From JBMSHD01 sp049416425 (lineage in GTDB: Bacteria; Pseudomonadota; Gammaproteobacteria; Francisellales; Francisellaceae), in contig JBMSHD010000007.1 of assembly GCA_049416425.1 (NCBI GenBank), positions 1 to 38,807 of the forward strand: a DNA stretch of 38,807 bases, given 5' to 3'. Below are positions 23,799-31,786 of this stretch, one piece after another. Under the pieces are notes generated by a model. That model had not been told where the DNA came from, searched no databases, and worked only from the letters and a program-made list of their open reading frames with translations. The translations under genes were made by a program, and so were the position numbers. Within the stretch, counting starts at the first letter, position 1, and every line of letters begins with the position of its first letter.

Positions 23799-26651
23799 TT
23801 ATTTAATTTTCAATGCATTGTTAACAAGTTGTTTCTGCTGCTCCTGAAACAAGGACGGATAACCTACAGCCGGAACCGAAGCCGATTTTCTACCTGCATA
23901 ATTCAGAGTCTGATTTTCATGCAAAAGCCTCTTGAGCTCATGCTGTATCATCCACCATGCGCCCTGGTTTTCAGGCTCTTCCTGAGCCCAGATGATATCA
24001 CTGACATGCGCATATGGTTTTAAGATATCGACCAGTTCACGCTGAGGGAATGGGTATAATTGCTCGAGCCTTATAATGGCGATATCGGTAATATTTTCGG
24101 CTCTACGCTTCTCCAGAAGATCGTAATAGACTTTTCCTGAACATATTATCACCCTGTTGATATCGGCAGTATTTAACTCATCTGTCTCGGCGATTGCATT
24201 CATAAAATGACCATCGGCCAGCTCATCCAGCGAAGAATGCACCAGAGGATGTCTAAGCAGACTCTTCGGCGACATCACGATCAGCGGTTTTCGATACTGA
24301 CGAATCATCTGACGTCTCAAAAGATGAAATATCTGCGCCGGCGTTGTTGGATTGCAGACCTGCATGTTATCATTGGCACAAAGCTGCAGAAAACGTTCCA
24401 ATCTGGCGGATGAATGCTCGGCTCCAGCTCCTTCCTGTCCATGAGGCAAAAGCATAACGAGCCCCGATAAAATTCCCCACTTCTCTTCAGCGGCGGCAAT
24501 AAACTGATCGATAACGACCTGCGCGGTATTGACGAAATCGCCGAATTGCGCCTCCCAGATCACCAATGTTTCAGGAGCCGAACAACTGTAACCATAATCA
24601 AAACCTAAAACGGCATATTCTGACAATACCGAGTCAATAATCTCGCAAGTTGCCTCAGGGTTGACATGAGCCAGAGGCACGTATTCATCCAGCTCCTTAT
24701 TTTCATAGTCATAATTGTGCAAAACGGCATGGCGATGCGAGAAAGTGCCTCGACCGCTGTCTTCACCAGATAATCTGACATGATAACCTTCTGCCAACAG
24801 AGTCGCATAGGCCAGATTCTCGGCAAATCCCCAGTTGCCTGGAAGCTCACCATTGGCCATTTTCACCCGATCATCAACGGCCTTTTTCACCTGCGGTTGA
24901 AGTTTCAAATTTTGCGGCAGTTCAGTGAGTTTCTGCGCCAGCTCAATGAGTTTTGATCTATCGAGTCTGCCGTTATAATCCTGATCCCATTTCTGATTGA
25001 CATAGGGGCGCCAGTTCGCCAGGCATTTTTTAGAGCTGTGCAGCTCTTTTGGAGCCACATCGGCGACGATCTGAGCATTTTGCAGCTTATCACGATAAAC
25101 TTTACTCATCTGCTCGGATTCAGATTTGCTGATCAGCTGCTCGGCGATTAATTTTTCAGCATACAAACCCCGAGTGCTCGGCAGCTTCTTGATCATCGCA
25201 TACATCTGAGGCTGCGTGCCGGATGGCTCATCAGCCTCATTATGACCATGACGACGATAACAGACAAGATCAATGACCACATCTTTATTAAATTTCATCC
25301 GATAATCCATGGCGATAGCCGCGACACGAATGACAGCCTCAGGATCATCGGCATTAACGTGAAATACCGGCGCCTCAACCATTTTGGCAATATCGGTACA
25401 ATAAAGACTGCTTCTATTGTCTTCACGCTTGTTGGTGGTGAAGCCCACCTGGTTATTGATGACGATGTGAAGCGTTCCACCGGTTCCATAATAGCGTGTC
25501 TGCGACAAGGCAAAGGTTTCCATCACCACGCCTTGTCCACAAAAAGCCGAATCGCCGTGCATCACTATGGGCACCACCTTGTCATAAGCGCCTTTGCCAA
25601 AGCAGTCCTGTTTGGCTCGCGCCGCTCCTTCAACAACGGGATCAACAGTCTCAAGATGAGACGGATTAAAAGCCAGAGACAGATGCACATCTTCACCTTG
25701 TGTCTTATGCCAAGAGGCAAAGCCCAGGTGATATTTGACATCGCCCGAGAGGAATTTTTTATCCTGAGAACCCTCGAATTCGCGAAACAGATTCTCCGGT
25801 GATTTTCCTAAAATATTGACCAGCACATTCAAACGACCACGATGCGCCATCCCCATTGCCAGCTCTCTGACTTCATAACTGCCGGCTTTGTCGATTATCT
25901 CATTGAGCGCCGGAATCAAAGACTCTCCTCCCTCCAGGGAAAAACGTTTCTGGCCGACGTATTTCATGCCTAGATATTTCTCCAGACCTTCCGCCGCCGT
26001 CAAGCGCTCCAAAAGCCATTTCTTTTTCTGTCCAGATAACGGTTTATTGTGTTTCTCAATTCGCTCTCTTAGCCACATCTTCTCACTCATATTGGTCAGA
26101 TGCATATACTCAAAGCCGATGCTACCGGTGTAGACTTCCTTTAAACCCTTGATGATATCTTTTAATTTCATCGGTTTGTTATCGGAGAAGATACCAGCAT
26201 TGAAGCTGTCTTCCATATCTGCGGGTTTAAGTCCATGGAAATGAGGATGAAGCTCAGGCGCATCCTCACCAGAATTGATGCCTAAAGGATCGAGTTTCGC
26301 ACGTTTGTGTCCCATGTTGCGATAGGTATAAATGAGATCCATCACCGCCGAGGTTTTATCTCCTCCGTCTGGAAACTCTCGAGTATCCTCGATGCTAGAA
26401 CTCACCGTACCCTTTAAGTAAATCGGCGTCTTCACCAGCTCGATAAAATGCTCGCGTACAGCTCGGTGTGACGCCTCGGCTTCATGGTCTCTTAGAGTGT
26501 CAAAATAGACTCTCCAGCTTGGATCAACCGACTTTGGATCAGAAAGATAGTCCTCATAGATGGCATCGAGATAAGCACTGCTGCCACCTGATAACTGTGA
26601 TGATGCCCACCATTGAGACATCGATTCTCTTGACGATTCACTCATAATCAA
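23799..26651 (-). CDS. sucA: 2-oxoglutarate dehydrogenase E1
   Basis: This is the thiamine-diphosphate decarboxylase of the 2-oxoglutarate dehydrogenase complex. It has 950 residues, close to the E. coli 933. The N-terminal peptide SQWWASSQLSGGSSAYLDAI resembles the region that binds E2. Active-site segments include GMAHRGRLNVLVNILGK, HGDSAFCGQGVVMETFALSQ and ININQ-type ThDP binding at VINNQVGFTT. The C-terminus has EEPENQGAWW. The open frame starts at a TTG at 26651, with an AAGAGCG about 5 bases upstream. An ATG two codons later (26645) is equally plausible. It lies between sdhB and sucB. Confidence 0.96.
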   Translation of the reverse strand: MIMSESSRESMSQWWASSQLSGGSSAYLDAIYEDYLSDPKSVDPSWRVYFDTLRDHEAEASHRAVREHFIELVKTPIYLKGTVSSSIEDTREFPDGGDKTSAVMDLIYTYRNMGHKRAKLDPLGINSGEDAPELHPHFHGLKPADMEDSFNAGIFSDNKPMKLKDIIKGLKEVYTGSIGFEYMHLTNMSEKMWLRERIEKHNKPLSGQKKKWLLERLTAAEGLEKYLGMKYVGQKRFSLEGGESLIPALNEIIDKAGSYEVRELAMGMAHRGRLNVLVNILGKSPENLFREFEGSQDKKFLSGDVKYHLGFASWHKTQGEDVHLSLAFNPSHLETVDPVVEGAARAKQDCFGKGAYDKVVPIVMHGDSAFCGQGVVMETFALSQTRYYGTGGTLHIVINNQVGFTTNKREDNRSSLYCTDIAKMVEAPVFHVNADDPEAVIRVAAIAMDYRMKFNKDVVIDLVCYRRHGHNEADEPSGTQPQMYAMIKKLPSTRGLYAEKLIAEQLISKSESEQMSKVYRDKLQNAQIVADVAPKELHSSKKCLANWRPYVNQKWDQDYNGRLDRSKLIELAQKLTELPQNLKLQPQVKKAVDDRVKMANGELPGNWGFAENLAYATLLAEGYHVRLSGEDSGRGTFSHRHAVLHNYDYENKELDEYVPLAHVNPEATCEIIDSVLSEYAVLGFDYGYSCSAPETLVIWEAQFGDFVNTAQVVIDQFIAAAEEKWGILSGLVMLLPHGQEGAGAEHSSARLERFLQLCANDNMQVCNPTTPAQIFHLLRRQMIRQYRKPLIVMSPKSLLRHPLVHSSLDELADGHFMNAIAETDELNTADINRVIICSGKVYYDLLEKRRAENITDIAIIRLEQLYPFPQRELVDILKPYAHVSDIIWAQEEPENQGAWWMIQHELKRLLHENQTLNYAGRKSASVPAVGYPSLFQEQQKQLVNNALKIK

Positions 26652-26677
26652 TAACGCTCTTGTTCGCCGTTTTAAAT

Positions 26678-27382
26678 TTATAAACTGTTTTTTAACATCA
26701 TCGATCTTAATTTACCGATGGCTTTGGTTGGATTTAATCCTTTCGGACAGACGCTGACGCAATTCATAATGGTTCGGCATCTAAACACACTAAACGGATC
26801 TTCTAAATCTTTCAATCTCTCTTTAGTCGCCGCATCACGCGAATCGATCACAAAGCGATAGGCCTGCAACAATCCTGAAGGGCCGATAAATTTATCGGGA
26901 TTCCACCAGAATGAAGGGCAGGACGTTGTGCAACAGGCACATAGAATACATTCATAAAGCCCGTCGAGTTTAGCTCGCTCTTCAGGCGACTGCAATCTCT
27001 CTTTTGCAGGCTCTGCACCCTCTTCGGGAATCAAATACGGTTTGACCTTCTCATAGTTTTTATAAAACTGATCCATGTTGACGATCAAATCACGAATCAC
27101 AGGCAATCCCGGCAAGGGTTGAAGCTTAATCGGCTGTTTCAACTCACCGATAGAAGTAATGCAGGCCAGACGGTTCATGCCGTTGATATTCATGCCGTCT
27201 GAGCCACAAACCCCTTCGCGACACGAACGGCGAACCGCCAGTGTCGGATCTTGCTGTTTGATCAGCTCGATTGCCGTCAATACTTTCGTGCCCTCATTTT
27301 CAACCGTGACGCTGTAGTCTTGATAATAGGGTTTTTTATCTACTTCAGGATTGTAGCGATATACTGAAAATCTAACGTCCAT
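26678..27382 (-). CDS. sdhB: Succinate dehydrogenase iron-sulfur subunit
   Basis: This is the electron-transfer subunit of complex II. It has 234 residues. The 2Fe-2S ligands are in RRSCREGVCGSDGMNINGM and the following LAC. The 4Fe-4S and 3Fe-4S ligands are in CILCACCTTSCPSFWWN and CRTIMNCVSVCPKGLNP. The order and spacing match SdhB rather than fumarate reductase partners. It is 10 bases after sdhA and is followed by sucA, giving the usual sdhCDAB-sucAB order. Confidence 0.97.
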   Translation of the reverse strand: MDVRFSVYRYNPEVDKKPYYQDYSVTVENEGTKVLTAIELIKQQDPTLAVRRSCREGVCGSDGMNINGMNRLACITSIGELKQPIKLQPLPGLPVIRDLIVNMDQFYKNYEKVKPYLIPEEGAEPAKERLQSPEERAKLDGLYECILCACCTTSCPSFWWNPDKFIGPSGLLQAYRFVIDSRDAATKERLKDLEDPFSVFRCRTIMNCVSVCPKGLNPTKAIGKLRSMMLKNSL

Positions 27383-27392
27383 CGTCTTCTCC

Positions 27393-29183
27393 TTAGTAGC
27401 TTCTGACTTTGGGTTTAAAAGGTTCTAATTTCTCAGGCGTCATATTGACAGCTCGAGTGGTAAATCGATCACCATCTAAAAAATAAAGTGAATGTTTAAG
27501 CCAGTTCTCATCATCGCGATTTGGATAATCCTCACGCGAGTGTGCTCCTCTTGACTCAGTTCGAGTCAACGCCAAAAGCGCCGTTGCCATCGCCGTATCC
27601 ATCAGATTGTCGAGCTCAAGCGCCTCAATGCGCGCGGTATTAAAGACATGGGAATGATCGTCCAGTGTGGCTTTTTCAACACGTTGACGTAGCGACTGCA
27701 AACGCTTGAGTCCATCTTCCATCTGCTCATGAGTTCTGAAAACCGAGAAATCGGTCTGCATGGCTTTTTGCAGCTCAATGCGAAGATTGGCAACCTTCTC
27801 ACCCTCTTTGTTGTTCTCCCAGCGATTGTAGCGCGCCATGGCTTCATCCAAAGCACCAGCCGCAGGATCGAGTTGCTTCAAACCAGCACGCAACTGATCT
27901 TCGGCATGAATGCCTGCCGCGCGACCAAAGACCACAAGATCTAAAAGCGAATTCGATCCCAATCGATTGGCACCATGAACCGATACACTGGCACACTCAC
28001 CAACGGCATAAAGTCCATCGATAACCACATCTTCACCGGCGTCATTCTGTGTCAGCGCCTGACCAAATTTATTGGTCGGGATTCCACCCATCATATAATG
28101 ACAGGTCGGCACCACAGGAATGGGAGACACAAGAGGATCAACACCGGCAAAGGTCATGGCCAGTTCACGAATTCCTGGCAAACGCTCTTTGATAACGCTT
28201 TCATCCAGATGAGTCAAATCGAGATTGACACAATCGACCCCAGCAAATTTCAATCCTCTGCCTTCATTGATCTCTTGCTGCGAGGCTCTTGATACCACAT
28301 CACGAGATGCCAGATCTTTGGCATTGGGTGCATAGCGCTCCATAAAACGCTCACCATCTTTGTTTCTAAGCACGCCACCCTCACCACGGCAACCCTCGGT
28401 GACAAGCACGCCTGCCCCGGCAATGCCGGTTGGGTGAAACTGCCAAAACTCCATATCCTGAACTGGAAAACCGGCTCTCAAAGCCATGCCGATGCCATCT
28501 CCGGTATTGATATGTGCATTGGTGCTGGATTCATAAATTCTGCCAGCGCCCCCCGTGGCCAGAATCGTGATTTTAGCTTTAAAAAACACGATCTCGCCGT
28601 TTTCCATGTTCATGGCTAAAACACCGGAAATGGCATTATCAGACGCCTTAACCAGATCTAGCGCATACCATTCATTGTAGAATTTCGTCGCATATTTCAA
28701 GTTGCCCTGATACAGCGTGTGTAAAAGCGCATGCCCGGTTCGATCAGAAGCCGCACAGGTTCGCTTGGCAATATTGCCAACATCGTGATTTCTCGACATG
28801 CCACCAAAGGCGCGTTGGTAGATTTTGCCGTTCTCCAGGCGAGAAAAAGGCATGCCCATATGCTCAAGCTCAATGATGGCCTGCGGTGCATTTTCGCACA
28901 TATACTCAATGGCATCTTGATCCCCGATATAATCGGAACCCTTCACCGTGTCATAAGTATGCCAGCGCCAGTCATCCGCCGGCAAATCATCATCAAAATC
29001 ATCGACATTCCCCAGAGCCGCCGCGATTCCGCCTTGCGCCGAGACAGTGTGAGAACGCGTTGGAAAAACCTTGGAGATGGCAGCCGTTTTAAAACCGGAC
29101 TGAGCCAGTTGAAAAGCCGCACGCATGCCAGCTCCTCCCGCGCCGATGACAATGGCATCAAATTCTTGTGTTGCAATATTCAT
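27393..29183 (-). CDS. sdhA: Succinate dehydrogenase flavoprotein subunit
   Basis: This is the catalytic FAD subunit of complex II, which oxidises succinate to fumarate. From the ATG at 29183 the product has 596 residues. A very good ribosome binding site (AGAGGTGAT) sits about 9 bases upstream and decides this start over an in-frame TTG at 29189. The FAD-binding GAGGAGMRAAFQLA is near the N-terminus. The covalent flavin His is in RSHTVSAQGGIAAALGN, and active-site residues are in HPTGIAGAGVLVTEGCRGEGG. The C-terminus ends with the typical PKVRSY. Confidence 0.97.
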   Translation of the reverse strand: MNIATQEFDAIVIGAGGAGMRAAFQLAQSGFKTAAISKVFPTRSHTVSAQGGIAAALGNVDDFDDDLPADDWRWHTYDTVKGSDYIGDQDAIEYMCENAPQAIIELEHMGMPFSRLENGKIYQRAFGGMSRNHDVGNIAKRTCAASDRTGHALLHTLYQGNLKYATKFYNEWYALDLVKASDNAISGVLAMNMENGEIVFFKAKITILATGGAGRIYESSTNAHINTGDGIGMALRAGFPVQDMEFWQFHPTGIAGAGVLVTEGCRGEGGVLRNKDGERFMERYAPNAKDLASRDVVSRASQQEINEGRGLKFAGVDCVNLDLTHLDESVIKERLPGIRELAMTFAGVDPLVSPIPVVPTCHYMMGGIPTNKFGQALTQNDAGEDVVIDGLYAVGECASVSVHGANRLGSNSLLDLVVFGRAAGIHAEDQLRAGLKQLDPAAGALDEAMARYNRWENNKEGEKVANLRIELQKAMQTDFSVFRTHEQMEDGLKRLQSLRQRVEKATLDDHSHVFNTARIEALELDNLMDTAMATALLALTRTESRGAHSREDYPNRDDENWLKHSLYFLDGDRFTTRAVNMTPEKLEPFKPKVRSY

Positions 29184-29201
29184 GCTCAATCACCTCTGAA
29201 A

Positions 29202-29543
29202 TTAAAATAAGATACATAAAAGCCAGATAAAACAGGCCAAATAGCCGACGATGGCGCCGACCTGAAGCAAACCACCTAACCAGGCACATTTGATATAATC
29301 GGTAAAAATCGTCCACATCCCTATCCAGGCATGCGCCACAACAGACAGAAATGCCAGGATGGTAAAGACTCTGACCCAGCCATTTTGAAAGATCATCAAC
29401 CAGTCATAATAAGAACCATCATTACTCATGCAGAAAATAGTGACAATCGCAAAGATCGCATAGAGTAAAATGATGATAGCGGTGACACGCTGAAGGAAAA
29501 AATCCTTCAGACCAGAACGTGTTAAAGAGGTTACATTACCCAT
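29202..29543 (-). CDS. sdhD: Succinate dehydrogenase membrane anchor SdhD
   Basis: This is one of two heme b- and quinone-binding membrane anchors of complex II. From the ATG at 29543 it has 113 residues. A TTG two codons upstream is the alternative. Three membrane helices are visible (about 20-40, 54-75 and 86-110). HAWIGMWTIFTDYIK carries the conserved His and the Asp-Tyr pair near the quinone site known from E. coli SdhD. It overlaps the end of sdhC by 13 bases, indicating coupled translation. Confidence 0.93.
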   Translation of the reverse strand: MGNVTSLTRSGLKDFFLQRVTAIIILLYAIFAIVTIFCMSNDGSYYDWLMIFQNGWVRVFTILAFLSVVAHAWIGMWTIFTDYIKCAWLGGLLQVGAIVGYLACFIWLLCILF

Positions 29544-29920
29544 ATCCAAAGCCCCCAGAAAATTGTGACCAACACACCTAAAATCAACACAATAACGGAA
29601 GTTGCCTTAGCCGTGTCCATTGACTCACCGAAACCGATATCCATGATAAGATGGCGAATACCGGCGATAACATGATAGGATACAGCCGATAAAAACACCC
29701 AGACCATGATGCTCCATGGCGAATGAATCATGAGCATCTTGACATAAGAGAAGCTCTCGGCGCAATACAACGAAGCGCTTAAACCCCATAATAAAAACGG
29801 TAACAGCACCACCATAAGCACTCCGGTGATGCGATGAAGAATTGAGCTTATTGCCGTCACCGGAAAGCGATAACCGGCGATTGAGCCAAGCCCGATATTT
29901 CGTGGCCCTTGGTTTTTCAT
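29531..29920 (-). CDS. sdhC: Succinate dehydrogenase cytochrome b556 subunit SdhC
   Basis: This is the larger membrane anchor of complex II, contributing to heme b and ubiquinone binding. It has 129 residues with three membrane helices. ISSILHRITGVLMVV has the conserved Ser and Arg of the quinone site, and SYHVIAGIRHLIMDIGFGE carries the heme-ligating His. The ATG has AGGAG about 9 bases upstream. It is the first gene of sdhCDAB-sucAB, divergent from gltA. Confidence 0.95.
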   Translation of the reverse strand: MKNQGPRNIGLGSIAGYRFPVTAISSILHRITGVLMVVLLPFLLWGLSASLYCAESFSYVKMLMIHSPWSIMVWVFLSAVSYHVIAGIRHLIMDIGFGESMDTAKATSVIVLILGVLVTIFWGLWIWVM

Positions 29921-30185
29921 CTATACGACTCCTGTTGTTAATTTTGCCTGCCCCAGACGGAAAAACACAACCGCTGCTTTGGTCGCCTGGAATACGTGGA
30001 CACCAAATAGTGTAGACAAATGATCAGCAATTTGTGGTTTCATTTTCGCCATTTTTGGCTATTTTCACCTTGGCTTAAGCCTAAAATGCTTAAACGACCA
30101 GACGGGGGCATGATTTTTGTTTGCTCATTTTATCATAAAATATATTTTGCACCAGAGTGGTGGAAGCACAATTTCAGCATTTAAA

Positions 30186-30200
30186 CGTAATAAAATTACG
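30186..30200. repeat. Operator-like inverted repeat CGTAAT-N3-ATTACG
   Basis: These are perfect 6-base arms separated by 3 bases. The element sits about 30 bases upstream of one candidate gltA -35 box and within the divergent sdhC-gltA gap. The shape fits a dimeric regulator site. No regulator is assigned. Confidence 0.5.
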
Positions 30201-30229
30201 ACAGCATCAATGAACTTGCCGATTGACGT

Positions 30230-30258
30230 TTGACTTCCATCAAAGAATGAGATTAAAT
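30230..30258 (+). promoter_or_regulatory. Candidate distal gltA promoter
   Basis: TTGACT (30230-30235), a 17-base spacer and TTAAAT (30253-30258) match five and four of the six consensus positions. A transcript would have a leader of about 120 bases before gltA. Confidence 0.35.
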
Positions 30259-30316
30259 AGCCGAGCATTCAATGTGAAGAAATCTTTACAAAGACACATA
30301 GTGACCTGACTCTTAC

Positions 30317-30345
30317 TTCACAACTTCGCATTATTTTATTATGCT
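30317..30345 (+). promoter_or_regulatory. Candidate proximal gltA promoter
   Basis: TTCACA (30317-30322), a 17-base spacer and TATGCT (30340-30345). The predicted start is near 30352, about 35 bases before the gltA ATG. This is a motif match only; it competes with the distal candidate at 30230-30258. Confidence 0.4.
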
Positions 30346-30386
30346 AATTAAATTAACTTTTTACCAAAATCTCATGGAGAAGAATA

Positions 30387-31694
30387 ATGACAAAAACCGC
30401 CACATTACACGTTGAACATAAAGATTTAACCCTAGAGCTTCCAGTATACACTCCGACACTTGGGCCTGAAACTGTCGATGTCTCATCGTTGGTTAAAAAC
30501 CGCTTGTTCACCTTTGACCCAGGTTTTCTATCAACGGCTGCCTGCGCCTCTGAGATCACCTACATCAATGGTCTTGAAGGCATTCTTCTGCATCGGGGCT
30601 ATCCGATTGAGCAATGGGTTTCCAAAGCATCCTATATGGAGATCTGCTTCGCGCTTATCTATGGTGATCTGCCCGATAAAAAACAGCTCGATGACTTCAG
30701 CACAGAGATTCTTGCCAATATGACTGTCTCTGAAAATGTCTCCTCCGCAATAATGGCACACAGCAAAGACACACACCCGATTGCCATGCTGATGTCCGCT
30801 GTCAGCATCTTGGCCGGCGAAAACCATCATACCATGAACAACAATGACGCAAAAATGCGAGCCGAGGCTGCCAAAGCGATTATCGCCAAAATTCCGACCA
30901 TGGTTGCCATGTGTTATCGACACAGCAAAGGCTTGTCGTTTATGGCACCAAAAACTGATTACAGTTTTGCCGAAAACTTCCTGTATATGATGTTTGCCGA
31001 TTCCATCGACTACCGCCCCAACCCAATTCATGCCAATGCCATGGATAAGATCTTTATTCTTCATGCCGATCATGAACAAAATGCCTCAACCTCCACGGTT
31101 CGCCTGGCTGGATCCACAGGAACCGATCCATTTGCCGCCATTGTCGCCGGCATCGCTGCCTTATGGGGGCCTGCTCATGGTGGTGCCAATGAAGCGGTTA
31201 TGAAAATGCTGGGTGAAATTGGCACAGTGGACAATATTTCTTTATTTGTTGAAAAAGCCAAAGACAAGGATGATCCATTCCGACTCATGGGTTTTGGACA
31301 TCGAGTCTATAAAAACACCGATCCACGCGCCACGGCAATGAAGAAAGCCTGTGAAAGCATTCTGGCACAACTCGGCGACAGCGATAATCCACATCTTCAT
31401 ATCGCCAAAGAGCTTGAGCAGATTGCACTCCATGATCAATACTTCATCGACAGAAAACTCTTCCCTAATGTGGATTTTTATTCCGGCATCATCTTAAATA
31501 CGTTGAACATCCCTACCAGCATGTATACACCGATATTCGCCCTGGCTCGCACCTCAGGCTGGATTTCTCAATGGGATGAAATGATGTCTGACCCTAAAAA
31601 CAAAATTGGTCGTCCTCGCCAGCTTTATACCGGTCATGGCAAGCGTGATCTGCCAGAACTGGCAGAGCGAAATGCCGCCAACGTAGAATTTTGA
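30387..31694 (+). CDS. gltA: Citrate synthase (type II)
   Basis: Citrate synthase condenses acetyl-CoA and oxaloacetate at the entry to the TCA cycle. It has 435 residues, the size of hexameric NADH-sensitive type II enzymes of Gram-negative bacteria. Catalytic residues are visible in HADHEQNASTSTVRLAGS (His), GPAHGGANEAVMKML (His) and FPNVDFYSGIIL (Asp). GFGHRVYKNTDPRA is the CoA/substrate motif. The N-terminal beta domain (residues 1 to about 60) typical of the regulated form is present. The ATG has GGAG 7 bases upstream. It diverges from sdhCDAB-sucAB and converges with clpA. Confidence 0.97.
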   Translation: MTKTATLHVEHKDLTLELPVYTPTLGPETVDVSSLVKNRLFTFDPGFLSTAACASEITYINGLEGILLHRGYPIEQWVSKASYMEICFALIYGDLPDKKQLDDFSTEILANMTVSENVSSAIMAHSKDTHPIAMLMSAVSILAGENHHTMNNNDAKMRAEAAKAIIAKIPTMVAMCYRHSKGLSFMAPKTDYSFAENFLYMMFADSIDYRPNPIHANAMDKIFILHADHEQNASTSTVRLAGSTGTDPFAAIVAGIAALWGPAHGGANEAVMKMLGEIGTVDNISLFVEKAKDKDDPFRLMGFGHRVYKNTDPRATAMKKACESILAQLGDSDNPHLHIAKELEQIALHDQYFIDRKLFPNVDFYSGIILNTLNIPTSMYTPIFALARTSGWISQWDEMMSDPKNKIGRPRQLYTGHGKRDLPELAERNAANVEF

Positions 31695-31786
31695 GGTGGG
31701 GGAAGTTATTTTGCGCACATTCCCTATCGCTATGTCTTAGGAAAGACCATATTGCAATGGCTCTGAATCGTCTGTGAACGAATGAC

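Larger units (their letters stand above)
29921..30386. promoter_or_regulatory. Divergent sdhC-gltA control region
   Basis: This 466-base spacer has no gene. It is A/T-rich toward gltA and holds several symmetric elements: GGCTTAAGCC (30072-30081), AAAATATATTTT (30137-30148) and CGTAAT-AAA-ATTACG (30186-30200). Both halves of the TCA block start from here, so shared control by oxygen, carbon source or iron is likely but not shown. I could not pick the sdhC promoter with confidence. Confidence 0.55.

Noticed and set aside
30343..30357. ArcA-like site near the gltA start
   Set aside because: The A/T-rich stretch resembles part of the ArcA consensus but lacks the spaced GTTA repeats, and such similarity is expected by chance in A/T-rich DNA.
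30531..31079. 182-codon minus-strand frame opposite gltA
   Set aside because: It is fully antisense to a conserved gene and is rich in His/Cys/Met as expected of a shadow frame.
31695..31786. Terminator between convergent gltA and clpA
   Set aside because: Only a 5-bp GGGAA/TTCCC stem with a 15-base loop and no U-run was found, so I do not call a terminator.
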